Part shown: positions 52,939-60,480 of the stretch, one piece after another
Numbering within the stretch: the stretch's first letter is position 1
Layout: every line of letters starts with the position of its first letter
Assembly: GCF_001263795.1 (NCBI RefSeq)
Contig: NZ_LHUR01000024.1
Span: forward strand, 1-64,000
Direction: 5' to 3'
Source of the DNA: Clostridium homopropionicum DSM 5847
GTDB lineage: Bacteria > Bacillota > Clostridia > Clostridiales > Clostridiaceae
Length of the DNA: 64,000 bases
Translations under genes and position numbers: made by a program
Notes under the pieces: generated by a model
What the model was told of the DNA's origin: nothing
The model's database searches: none
Seen by the model: the letters and a program-made list of their open reading frames with translations, nothing else

Positions 52939-52985
52939 TGGAACTTAGTTCTATTGTGGAACATAAAAATGATCTAAAATGGAAC
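52939..52985 (+). promoter_or_regulatory. Upstream activator sites (TGGAAC repeats) of aor
   Basis: TGGAAC at 52939-52944, 52957-52962 and 52980-52985, with GTTCTA at 52948-52953 completing TGGAAC-TTA-GTTCTA and GTTCTA-TTG-TGGAAC inverted repeats. They lie about 50-100 bases upstream of the sigma54 promoter, the usual place for enhancer sites bound by the activator's Fis-type HTH. Confidence 0.65.
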
Positions 52986-53034
52986 TGAAAATAAGTATAT
53001 ATAGTATAACCTGCTATTTTCAAAGGATCTTTTA

Positions 53035-53051
53035 TTGGCATACAAGTTGCT
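53035..53051 (+). promoter_or_regulatory. Sigma54 (-24/-12) promoter of aor
   Basis: TTGGCATACAAGTTGCT: GG at 53037-53038 and GC at 53049-53050 are separated by exactly 10 bases, matching the invariant spacing of TGGCAC-N5-TTGC. Transcription should start near 53062, 37 bases before the aor ATG. Confidence 0.85.
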
Positions 53052-53098
53052 TATATATTTAGCATAAGACAATATTATATATAAGGGGGAATTACAAT

Positions 53099-54913
53099 AT
53101 GTACGGTTATAATGGAAAAATTTTAAGAGTAAACCTAACAGACAAAACCTATAAAGTAGAGCCTTTAGACGAAAATAAAGCAAAGAAATTTATCGGGGCT
53201 AGAGGTTTAGGTGTTAAAACACTATTAGAAGAAATAGATCCAAAGGTTGATGCACTATCTCCCGAAAATAAACTTATGATTGTTACTGGTCCACTTACAG
53301 GTGCACCTATGCCAACTGGAGGAAGGTATATGGTTGTAACTAAGGCACCTTTAACTGGAACTATAGGAATATCAAACTCAGGAGGTAAGTGGGGAGCGGA
53401 GTTTAAGAATACAGGCTTTGACATGATAATATTGGAAGGAAAATCAGAAACACCTGTTTACTTAAACATAGTTGACGACAAAATAGAATTCAGAGATGCA
53501 AAGCATGTTTGGGGTAAACTTGCCTTAGAAACTACAGAAATTTTAACAAAAGAAACTGACCCTAAAGCTAAAGTAATGTGTATAGGACCTGCTGGAGAAA
53601 GACTTTCTCTTATGGCTGCTATTATGAATGACGTAGATAGAGCAGCTGGAAGAGGCGGAGTAGGAGCTGTAATGGGTTCTAAAAACCTAAAAGCGATAGT
53701 AGTTAAAGGCTCAGGAAAAGTAAATTTATTTGATGAAGAAAAAGCTAAGAAGATATCAGCTGAAAAAATTAAAACATTGAGAAATGATCCAGTAGCAGGA
53801 GGAGGACTTCCTACTTACGGAACAGCAATACTTGTAAATATTATAAATGAAAATGGAATACACCCAGTTAGAAATTTCCAGAAAGCTTATACTGATGAAG
53901 CAGATAAGATTAGTGGAGAAACTCTTACTAAGGATTGCCTTGTGAGAAAGAATCCATGCTACAGATGTCCAATTGCTTGCGGAAGATGGGTAAAGCTTGA
54001 TGATGGTACTGAATGTGGAGGTCCCGAATATGAAACTCTATGGTCATTTGGATCAGACTGTGATGTATATGACATAAATGCAGTAAATGTAGCAAACATG
54101 TTATGTAATGAATATGGACTTGATACAATTTCAGCAGGAGCAACAATTGCAGCTGCTATGGAACTTTATGAAAAAGGATATATAAAAGATGAGGATATAG
54201 CTGCTGATGGATTATCTCTAAATTGGGGAGATGCTGAAGCTGTTGTTGGATGGACAAGAAAAATGGGATTGAGAGAAGGCTTTGGAGATAAACTTGCAGA
54301 TGGTTCCTATAGATTATGTGAATCTTATGGAGTACCTGAGCTTTCAATGAGTGTTAAGAAACAAGAGCTTCCAGCATATGATCCAAGAGGAGTTCAAGGA
54401 CATGGTATAACTTATGCAGTTAACAACAGAGGTGGCTGCCATATTAAAGGATATATGATAAATCCTGAAATACTTGGATACCCAGAAAAACTTGACAGAT
54501 TATCTCTTGATGGCAAAGCAGCCTATGCAAGAGTTTTCCACGATTTGACAGCAGTAATAGATTCTTTAGGATTATGTATTTTTACTACCTTTGGTCTTGG
54601 AGTACAAGACTATGTAGATATGTATAATTCAGTTGTAGGAGATGTATTTGATGGAGACTCTCTAATGCTTGCTGGAGATAGAATATGGACTTTAGAAAAA
54701 ATATTCAACCTAAAAGCTGGAATAGATAGTTCACAAGATACTCTTCCAAAGAGATTACTTCAAGATCCTATTCCAGAAGGGCCTACAAAGGGATATGTTC
54801 ACAAACTAAGTGAATTACTTCCACAATATTATGAAGTAAGAGGATGGAGTAAGGAAGGTATCCCAACAGAAGAAACATTGAAAAAGTTAGGGCTTGAAGA
54901 ATATATTGAATAA
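53099..54913 (+). CDS. aor: Aldehyde:ferredoxin oxidoreductase (tungsten enzyme)
   Basis: A 604-residue cytoplasmic enzyme that interconverts aldehydes and carboxylic acids using ferredoxin, with a tungsten bis-pyranopterin and one 4Fe-4S cluster. The N-terminal GYNGKILRVNLTDKT and GARGLGVKTL, PLTGAPMPTGGRYM, SNSGGKWGAEFK and DRAAGRGGVGAVMGSKN are AOR signatures. Cluster ligands are the Cx2Cx3C at about residues 287-294 (CYRCPIAC) and a fourth Cys in LGLCIFTTFG. The length matches Pyrococcus AOR (about 605). The start follows GGGGGAATTACAAT. It is followed by moaD and a moeB-like gene, and preceded by a sigma54 promoter. Confidence 0.97.
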   Translation: MYGYNGKILRVNLTDKTYKVEPLDENKAKKFIGARGLGVKTLLEEIDPKVDALSPENKLMIVTGPLTGAPMPTGGRYMVVTKAPLTGTIGISNSGGKWGAEFKNTGFDMIILEGKSETPVYLNIVDDKIEFRDAKHVWGKLALETTEILTKETDPKAKVMCIGPAGERLSLMAAIMNDVDRAAGRGGVGAVMGSKNLKAIVVKGSGKVNLFDEEKAKKISAEKIKTLRNDPVAGGGLPTYGTAILVNIINENGIHPVRNFQKAYTDEADKISGETLTKDCLVRKNPCYRCPIACGRWVKLDDGTECGGPEYETLWSFGSDCDVYDINAVNVANMLCNEYGLDTISAGATIAAAMELYEKGYIKDEDIAADGLSLNWGDAEAVVGWTRKMGLREGFGDKLADGSYRLCESYGVPELSMSVKKQELPAYDPRGVQGHGITYAVNNRGGCHIKGYMINPEILGYPEKLDRLSLDGKAAYARVFHDLTAVIDSLGLCIFTTFGLGVQDYVDMYNSVVGDVFDGDSLMLAGDRIWTLEKIFNLKAGIDSSQDTLPKRLLQDPIPEGPTKGYVHKLSELLPQYYEVRGWSKEGIPTEETLKKLGLEEYIE

Positions 54914-54930
54914 TTGGGAGGGGGAAAACC

Positions 54931-55158
54931 TTGAAAATAGAAGTGCGGCTATTCGCATATTTTAGAGAGGGAAGAGAAAAAAAATTATTCTTAGAAATAA
55001 ATGAAGATGAAGTAACTCCTAGAAATATATTTAATAAACTTAATATTGATGAAAACGAAGTAGCTATCTTATTGATAAATGGTAGAGATGGCAAGCCAAC
55101 TACAATTTTGAAAGATGGAGACGTAGTATCACTTTTCCCACCAGTAGGAGGTGGCTGA
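54931..55158 (+). CDS. moaD: MoaD/ThiS-family sulfur carrier protein
   Basis: A 75-residue ubiquitin-fold protein: VRLFAYFREGREKKLFLE opening, VAILLINGRDGKPTTILKDGDVVSLFPPVGGG closing (given here as two parts joined by the ubiquitin core), with the C-terminal Gly-Gly that is thiocarboxylated by a MoeB-type enzyme. It should donate sulfur for the pterin dithiolene. The TTG at 54931 is the start, after GGGAGGGGG. It overlaps the ribosome-binding region of the moeB-like gene. A MoaE partner is not encoded nearby. Confidence 0.92.
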   Translation: MKIEVRLFAYFREGREKKLFLEINEDEVTPRNIFNKLNIDENEVAILLINGRDGKPTTILKDGDVVSLFPPVGGG

Positions 55159-55159
55159 T

Positions 55160-55837
55160 ATGGGTAGATATGAAAGAAATATTAAGACACTGTCAGTAGA
55201 AGAAAATGAACGATTGAAGGATTTTCGCGTTTGTGTAATTGGCTGTGGTGGCATTGGGGGATATGTCATTGAAATGCTAGGGAGACTTGGTATCGGACAT
55301 ATAACTGCAGTTGATGGAGATAATTTTTGTGAGTCTAATTTAAATAGACAAATCCTTAGTAGTAATAAGACTATGGGCAAAAACAAAGCTGAGACAGCAA
55401 GGGATAGAATGAAGGATGTTAATGATTTAATTGAAGTAACAGCCGTTCCTGAGTTTATTAACAAAGACAATATTCTAGATATTATAGAAGGTCATCATGT
55501 GGTTATTGATGCTCTTGATAATATAGAAACCAGGTTACTACTTCAAGATGCCTGTGAGAAAGCAGGAATACCACTGGTGCACGGAGCTATAGGTGGATGG
55601 TATGGACAAGTTACTAGCATATTTCCAGGAGATAGAACTCTAGATGTTATATATGAAGATAAAGACCAAAAGGGTATAGAAAAAACTCTTGGGAATCCTT
55701 CTTTTACACCTGCATTAATTGCTTCTATTCAGGTTAGTGAAGCAGTTAAAATATTAATTAATAAGAAAGATACCTTAAGAAATAAAATGCTTGTTGTTGA
55801 TTTGCTTTCACAAGACTTTGAAGTAATCAATTTATAA
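55160..55837 (+). CDS. MoeB/ThiF-family adenylyltransferase
   Basis: A 225-residue E1-like enzyme: RVCVIGCGGIGGYVIEMLGR (nucleotide-binding glycine motif), AVDGDNFCESNLNRQIL (ATP-binding Asp and Arg), KAETARDRM and VIDALDNIETRLLL (magnesium Asp). It should adenylylate the MoaD C terminus. The paired CxxC zinc motifs of classical MoeB are absent, so it is closer to the HesA/ThiF-type set often linked to aor. The ATG at 55160 follows GGAGGTG; a GTG at 55151 overlaps that site. It probably ends the aor transcript, with a terminator following. Confidence 0.9.
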   Translation: MGRYERNIKTLSVEENERLKDFRVCVIGCGGIGGYVIEMLGRLGIGHITAVDGDNFCESNLNRQILSSNKTMGKNKAETARDRMKDVNDLIEVTAVPEFINKDNILDIIEGHHVVIDALDNIETRLLLQDACEKAGIPLVHGAIGGWYGQVTSIFPGDRTLDVIYEDKDQKGIEKTLGNPSFTPALIASIQVSEAVKILINKKDTLRNKMLVVDLLSQDFEVINL

Positions 55838-55843
55838 AAGGAT

Positions 55844-55875
55844 AGCACAGTTAGCTTTGACTGTGCTGTTCTTTT
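55844..55875 (+). terminator. Intrinsic terminator ending the tungsten island
   Basis: AGCACAGT (55844-55851) pairs with ACTGTGCT (55860-55867), followed by GTTCTTTT. Confidence 0.82.
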
Positions 55876-55965
55876 ATGCAATTTGATTTAAAATGTAAAG
55901 TTGATATAATAATTAATAAAAAGTTTTGGTTAAGCATTTGTAACAAGGAAAGGAAGAAAATAAAA

Positions 55966-56352
55966 ATGTCAGATAAAATACTAACACTAAAATTATTAAA
56001 AGAAAGCTATGGAGTTTGCAGATTGGATAATACTGAAACAATCCCAAAGTGGGCAAAAGAGAGTGACTTTTTCTCTATAACTAAAACATCAGATGAGTTA
56101 TCAATAGTATGCTCTGAAGAGTATATACCTAGTGAAATAAAATGCGAAAAAGATTGGAGGATTCTAAAGATTCAAGGACCATTGGATTTTTCTTTGATAG
56201 GAATTCTTTCTTCAATAAGCACGATATTAGCCCAAAAGGGGATAAGTATATTCGCTGTTTCTACTTATGATACAGATTATATTCTTATTAAAGACAAAGA
56301 TATTGATAATGCTGTAGAGTCATTAACAAAAGAAAGGTATGAAGTAATATGA
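55966..56352 (+). CDS. ACT domain-containing protein (CASTOR-like)
   Basis: A 128-residue cytoplasmic protein with two ACT-like halves. The N-terminal half carries LTLKLLKESYGVCRL and the C-terminal half carries IQGPLDFSLIGILSSISTIL followed by GISIFAVSTYDTDYILIKD. The arrangement matches the small CASTOR/ACT_7 family, whose members bind amino acids; the ligand here is unknown. AGGAAAGGAAG precedes the ATG at 55966; the frame is open from 55876 but without another plausible start. It converges on the DMT pair, with only three bases between the stops. Confidence 0.85.
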   Translation: MSDKILTLKLLKESYGVCRLDNTETIPKWAKESDFFSITKTSDELSIVCSEEYIPSEIKCEKDWRILKIQGPLDFSLIGILSSISTILAQKGISIFAVSTYDTDYILIKDKDIDNAVESLTKERYEVI

Positions 56353-56355
56353 GAA

Positions 56356-56799
56356 TTAAGGCAGTTCTTGCTTTTTATCAAGCATCAAATTATAAATTAA
56401 ACCCAGTAACACTAGAATTCCTCCTATAATTTTTCCTAAAGATAATTTTTCTAATGTAAGGAAATCGATAATTATTCCAAAAAATAATTGTCCTATGAAA
56501 ATGAGCAAAGTTAAATAAAAGGCAGATATTTTAGGGGTAACATAGCTGGATAAAACTACAACTAATACACCCACAAGCCCTCCAAGGTAAGCCCATGAAG
56601 GTATTGAGTGTGGTTTTACATTAGATATTTGTATAGTTTCTTTACTTATAAATAAAAACATTAATGAAAAAATTAATCCAATTACATAATTAAAAAAGGT
56701 ACCTTGAAAAATTCCTATGATTTTTGCTAAGTTTGAATTGATTATTCTAGAAACTACAACAGAAACACCGGCTAATATTGAAATAAATATATAAAACAT
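56356..56799 (-). CDS. YdcZ/DUF606 small multidrug-type transporter subunit (copy 1)
   Basis: A 147-residue protein with five hydrophobic segments, the DUF606/YdcZ half-size drug/metabolite transporter type. GVSVVVSRIINSNLAKIIGIFQGTF and the closing GKIIGGILVLLGLIYNL are typical. Half-size members usually act in pairs, and a second gene of the same family lies 13 bases upstream, so a heterodimer is likely. The pair is divergent from a YeiL-like regulator, suggesting control by it. The substrate is unknown. Confidence 0.85.
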   Translation of the reverse strand: MFYIFISILAGVSVVVSRIINSNLAKIIGIFQGTFFNYVIGLIFSLMFLFISKETIQISNVKPHSIPSWAYLGGLVGVLVVVLSSYVTPKISAFYLTLLIFIGQLFFGIIIDFLTLEKLSLGKIIGGILVLLGLIYNLMLDKKQELP

Positions 56800-56812
56800 T
56801 ACATAAGCCCTC

Positions 56813-57235
56813 CTAAAAAATAGTCATAACTAATATTCCTAATATAATTAATATAAGACCAAAAAGTTTTCTTTTTTCGAATTTCATGACCTTCATTCCC
56901 ATTAATCCAAAATGGTCTATTATTATAGATGATACAGATTGTCCAAGTAAACCTAAAGCTAGAGTAATAGAAACTCCAAGTTTTTCAAAACTTAAATTGT
57001 TAAAAAGAACTGTAAAAACACCTACAGCACCAGCACTATAGAAATATAAGGGAATTTCTTTAACTTTTTTAAATTTTAATTTGCTTATTAATAATACAAA
57101 AATCATTGATATAAGTCCAATAATATGAATTACAACAGTGGAGGTATAATTGCCAAAAGCATTTGCTAAAGTACCATTAATCATAATCATTATAGCTATT
57201 AAAGCCCCAATAAAGGCTGAAAGTAAATTATCCAT
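56813..57235 (-). CDS. YdcZ/DUF606 small multidrug-type transporter subunit (copy 2)
   Basis: A 140-residue protein with five hydrophobic segments (LLSAFIGALIAIMIMINGTLANAFG, VIHIIGLISMIFVLLI, GVSITLALGLLGQSVSSIII, LFGLILIILGILVMTIF). It is paralogous to copy 1, with the same length and topology, and starts after AAGGAGGAAATAAA. It is first in the two-gene operon. The promoter lies in the 117-base divergent region that also contains the perfect 18-bp palindrome. Confidence 0.85.
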   Translation of the reverse strand: MDNLLSAFIGALIAIMIMINGTLANAFGNYTSTVVIHIIGLISMIFVLLISKLKFKKVKEIPLYFYSAGAVGVFTVLFNNLSFEKLGVSITLALGLLGQSVSSIIIDHFGLMGMKVMKFEKRKLFGLILIILGILVMTIF

Positions 57236-57296
57236 TTTATTTCCTCCTTGTATTTAAAACTTTCAATTAAATTTATCATAAAATAATTGATAGGAG

Positions 57297-57314
57297 TTAT
57301 GACATATGTCATAA
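57297..57314. promoter_or_regulatory. 18-bp perfect palindrome, probable Crp/Fnr-family operator
   Basis: TTATGACATATGTCATAA is perfectly self-complementary and matches the size and symmetry of Crp/Fnr-family boxes. It lies between the divergent DMT pair and the YeiL-like gene. Its centre is about 42 bases upstream of a start predicted from ATAAAT at 57271-57276 on the minus strand, which fits class II activation. Confidence 0.72.
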
Positions 57315-57352
57315 TCAAGAAGAATTATTAATTTTAATATATAGGAGAAGCT

Positions 57353-58051
57353 ATGGAAAAAATAGATGGTCTAAGATTAATGGAAATATATATTTCAAAA
57401 TATAATATTAATGAAATTTTTACCTATGATATGAAGCAGTTTATGGAATTAATAATTTTCAAAAAAAATGAGTATATTTGCAGGGATGGTGAGGTAATTG
57501 AGTATCTTTTTTTCTTTGTTAAAGGGAAAGCTAAGGTGTATACAACACTAAGTAATGGTAAATCCTTATTGCTATGCTTTTATGAAAATTTCAAAATATT
57601 AGGTGATTTGGAAATAATTGATTGTGAAACTGCTTCCACAAACGTACAGGTAATTGAAGAAAGTTTATGCATAGGAATCTCGAAAGAAAATGTAAATAAA
57701 TATTTGCTTACAGATTCTAAATTTTTAAGATTTATATGCAGTTCTTTAAGTTCAAAATTAAATAGATGTTCGAAGAATAGCTCTATTAATCTGCTATATC
57801 CACTGGAAAATAGACTAGCAAGCTATATTTTAGCTACAGCAGAAAAGAAAGACAATAATTCAAAAGAAAACATAGTTCTAAATGGTAATTTAACTGAGAT
57901 TTCAGAGCTTTTAGGTACAAGCTATAGACATCTACTTAGGACAATAAATACCCTTTGTATTAAGGGGATAATAAGAAAAAGAGACAATTACTATGAAATA
58001 ATAGATGAGATGAGTTTAAGGAAACTAGCGTCAGATTTATATATGGCTTAA
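57353..58051 (+). CDS. Crp/Fnr-family transcriptional regulator (YeiL-like)
   Basis: A 232-residue DNA-binding regulator. The cyclic-nucleotide-binding fold spans about 20-140 (EYICRDGEVIEYLFFFVKGKAKV). The C-terminal winged helix (about 150-225) has the recognition stretch LTEISELLGTSYRHLLRTINTL. The sequence pattern fits the YeiL subgroup, whose E. coli member is linked to stationary-phase and nitrogen starvation. No Fnr-type N-terminal cysteine cluster is present; Cys residues at C44, C96 and C106 are unclustered. It is divergent from the DMT pair and probably binds the palindrome at 57297. Confidence 0.87.
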   Translation: MEKIDGLRLMEIYISKYNINEIFTYDMKQFMELIIFKKNEYICRDGEVIEYLFFFVKGKAKVYTTLSNGKSLLLCFYENFKILGDLEIIDCETASTNVQVIEESLCIGISKENVNKYLLTDSKFLRFICSSLSSKLNRCSKNSSINLLYPLENRLASYILATAEKKDNNSKENIVLNGNLTEISELLGTSYRHLLRTINTLCIKGIIRKRDNYYEIIDEMSLRKLASDLYMA

Positions 58052-58168
58052 TGTAAAAATATAACTTATAATATAATTAAAGGTTTTTTCATTGCTATAG
58101 TGAAAAAAGTAATGTAAAGTGCAGTGCATATGATTAGAATAGAACATACTTTACAAGGAGGAATTTTC

Positions 58169-58621
58169 ATGAACATATTTTTAGTTGAAAAAGATTTCAC
58201 AGAAATAGGACTTATTCAACCCTTATGGGAACAGCTTAACTTAGTGCATCTTGATAAATCTGTTTATTTTAAGAGTAAATATGAGAAATTCACTTTTAAG
58301 CAAAGAATAGAATCAATTAATAAGAAAGCTCAAACCGGCATCATAAAGCTTGATATGCTTTTAGATAAGGATACAGAAAATTATATAGGATACTGTTTAA
58401 GTTCAATTGAAGATAATTTAGGAGAAATAGAATCTATATATATTGAAAATAATTACCGTAAGCTTGGACTAGGTGGAAAGCTAATGAAATCATCCTTGAA
58501 GTGGTTTAAAGATCATCAGGTAATAAATATTAGTATTGGGGTAGCTTATGGAAATGATGAGGCACTGCCTTTCTATAGAAGTTTCGGTTTTAATATTGCA
58601 AATTATATTTTAAAAAAATAA
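58169..58621 (+). CDS. GNAT-family N-acetyltransferase
   Basis: A 150-residue GNAT. IESIYIENNYRKLGLGGKLMK holds the acetyl-CoA pyrophosphate loop (Rx2GxG), given here up to the turn, and ISIGVAYGNDEALPFYRSFGF is the closing strand-helix. The N-terminal 60 residues are less conserved. The substrate is unknown. The ATG at 58169 follows AAGGAGGAATTTTC; an upstream ATG at 58124 has no site. Confidence 0.88.
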   Translation: MNIFLVEKDFTEIGLIQPLWEQLNLVHLDKSVYFKSKYEKFTFKQRIESINKKAQTGIIKLDMLLDKDTENYIGYCLSSIEDNLGEIESIYIENNYRKLGLGGKLMKSSLKWFKDHQVINISIGVAYGNDEALPFYRSFGFNIANYILKK

Positions 58622-58718
58622 CTAGTATATCCAAATTGTTATAAACATGTATGTAACTAATGAGAAATGTGGATTTTAGTTTAATTAAGGATTTTATAAA
58701 GTAAGTGGAGGTCAATAA

Positions 58719-59255
58719 ATGAGTACACAAAGTGAAATTAGAACAATTGAAGTTGTACCATATAATCTTAATTGGGTAAAGAAGTACTTAGATGAAGCTG
58801 AAAAAGTTAAAAAGATAATGGCTGATGAATTAGTGAAAATTCATCATATTGGCAGCACCGCAATTCCAGGAATTTCTGCTAAACCTGTAATAGATATTTT
58901 AGTTGAAGTGAAAAACATTAGAGATGTAGATAATTATAATGAAGAAATGAAGGAAATAGGGTATATACCAAAGGGTGAATATGGTATTGAAGGGCGTAAA
59001 TTTTTCCTTAAGGGTGAAATTAATAGAACTCATCATGTACATGTTTTTGAAATGGGTAATAGTGAAATAAAAAGGCATTTAAATTTTAGAGATTATATGA
59101 TTTCCCATCCGGAAGAAGCAAAGAGCTATAGTGAATTAAAAAAAGAACTAGCAATAAAGTTTATACATGACATTGATGGGTATTGTAATGGTAAGGATGG
59201 TTTTATTAAAGAGATAGATAAAAAAGCTGAGGAATGGGCAAAAACAAGATTATGA
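58719..59255 (+). CDS. GrpB/UPF0157-family nucleotidyltransferase-like protein
   Basis: A 178-residue protein with VVPYNLNWVKKYLDEAEKV, KIHHIGSTAIPGISAKPVIDILVEV and THHVHVFEMGNSEI, all diagnostic of the GrpB/UPF0157 family. The fold is nucleotidyltransferase-like (GS and DxxV acidic positions). Some relatives are linked to dephospho-CoA kinase, but the reaction is unproven. The start follows AAGTGGAGGTCAAT. Its stop overlaps the next ATG by four bases (ATGA), so the truncated phosphoesterase is translationally coupled. Confidence 0.9.
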   Translation: MSTQSEIRTIEVVPYNLNWVKKYLDEAEKVKKIMADELVKIHHIGSTAIPGISAKPVIDILVEVKNIRDVDNYNEEMKEIGYIPKGEYGIEGRKFFLKGEINRTHHVHVFEMGNSEIKRHLNFRDYMISHPEEAKSYSELKKELAIKFIHDIDGYCNGKDGFIKEIDKKAEEWAKTRL

Positions 59256-59440
59256 GTATGATAAAAGTAGGATTAATTTCTGACACCCACGGCTTACTAA
59301 GAGATGAAGTTAAAGAAGCACTTAAGGACTCAGGCTTAATAATACATGCAGGAGATATAGGAAAAATTGAAGTTCTTGAAATGCTCAAAAATATAGCTCC
59401 CGTATATGCTGTACAAGGGAATTGTGATAAGGGGGAATAA
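59252..59440 (+). pseudogene. Truncated YfcE/YsnB-type metallophosphoesterase
   Basis: A 62-residue frame: MIKVGLISDTHGLLRDEVK (first metal motif DxH), HAGDIGKIEVLEML (GDxxK) and VYAVQGNCDKGE (GNCD), then a stop. This is exactly the first 60 or so residues of YfcE/YsnB phosphodiesterases (normally 155-180). The GHTH and other histidine motifs needed for the second metal are missing, and nothing resembling them follows in any frame. The gene has lost its 3' part. It starts within the grpB stop codon (ATGA). Confidence 0.8.
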
Positions 59441-59584
59441 ATTTTAATGGATTATTAATTACAATGTCGTTATCACTTATGTGGAGCGGCATTTTTAATA
59501 TCTTACATAAATAAGATTTAAAGTATTAATATTATGATTTGTTAAGTATACTTTTTATTAGAATAATAATAAAGGGGTATGGAT

Positions 59585-60115
59585 ATGGAAATAAAAATGA
59601 AAAATATTGAGAATATTATAGTTAGAGAGGCTATTATAGGAGATGCAGAGGAGCTGAACAAGTTACTAGAAACAGTTACCACTGAAACAGAGCATTTTGG
59701 ATATGAACCAGATGAATTTAATATTAGTGTTGAAACTCAGGAACATACTATAAATATGTATTCAATGACAGATAATGCAGTTTTGCTAGTAGCTTTGTTA
59801 AATGATAAAATTGTTGGAAGCCTATCTTTTAGGGCAGGAGGCACAAATAAACTTAGACATTCAGGAGAATTTGGAGTTCAAGTATTAAAAGAATATTGGG
59901 GCCTTGGAATAGGCAAGAAACTAATTAAGCACTTAATTCGGTGGGCAAAGGAAAATAAGATTATAAAAAAGATTAATCTGAGGGTAAGGATAGATAATAC
60001 AAGTGCTAGACATCTTTATAAAAAGTTAGGATTTAAACAAGAAGGTATTTTAAGAAAAGAATTCATGAGTAATGGAAAATTTTATGATCTAATTTATATG
60101 GGTTTAGTGTTATAA
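59585..60115 (+). CDS. GNAT-family N-acetyltransferase (RimJ/RimL-like)
   Basis: A 176-residue acetyltransferase: IIVREAIIGDAEELNKLLETV opening, VLKEYWGLGIGKKLIKHLIRWA (acetyl-CoA loop, Q/RxxGxG/A) and INLRVRIDNTSARHLYKKLGF, then GILRKEFMSNGKFYDLIYMGLVL. The pattern fits the ribosomal-protein-acetyltransferase-like set. The C terminus resembles the fragment at 42622, so that remnant came from a related gene. The ATG at 59585 follows AAAGGGG with seven bases; the ATG at 59579 is too close to that site. Confidence 0.88.
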   Translation: MEIKMKNIENIIVREAIIGDAEELNKLLETVTTETEHFGYEPDEFNISVETQEHTINMYSMTDNAVLLVALLNDKIVGSLSFRAGGTNKLRHSGEFGVQVLKEYWGLGIGKKLIKHLIRWAKENKIIKKINLRVRIDNTSARHLYKKLGFKQEGILRKEFMSNGKFYDLIYMGLVL

Positions 60116-60149
60116 TCATGAATATAACAAAAAAAGGAGAAGATAAATC

Positions 60150-60452
60150 ATGTTAAAGCACATCGTAATGTGGAAATTAAAAGAATTTGCTGAAGATAAA
60201 GGTAAAATTGAAAATGCAAAAGAAATTAAGTCAAAGCTAGAAAATTTAAAGGGCAAAATTAATGAAATTCAGGTAATAGAAGTAGGTATTAATATAAATG
60301 ATTCAGTACAATCTTATGATGTTGTATTGTATTCAGAGTTTAAAGATGAGGATGCCTTAGAAAGATATCAAAAGCATCCTGAACATGTGAAAGTTGGAGA
60401 ATTTATAGGTAAGGTTAGGGAAGATAGAGTGGTAGCGGACTATATGGTTTAG
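60150..60452 (+). CDS. Dabb-domain (stress-responsive A/B barrel) protein
   Basis: A 100-residue protein with LKHIVMWKLKEFAEDKGK at the N terminus, VIEVGININDSVQSYDVVLYSEF in the middle and YQKHPEHVKVGEFIGKV near the end. These are the signatures of the dimeric ferredoxin-like Dabb fold. The role in bacteria is generally unknown. The start follows AAAAAAGGAGAAGATAAATC. Confidence 0.9.
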   Translation: MLKHIVMWKLKEFAEDKGKIENAKEIKSKLENLKGKINEIQVIEVGININDSVQSYDVVLYSEFKDEDALERYQKHPEHVKVGEFIGKVREDRVVADYMV

Positions 60453-60480
60453 TTATAAATGAGAGGGAAATTACATTTAG

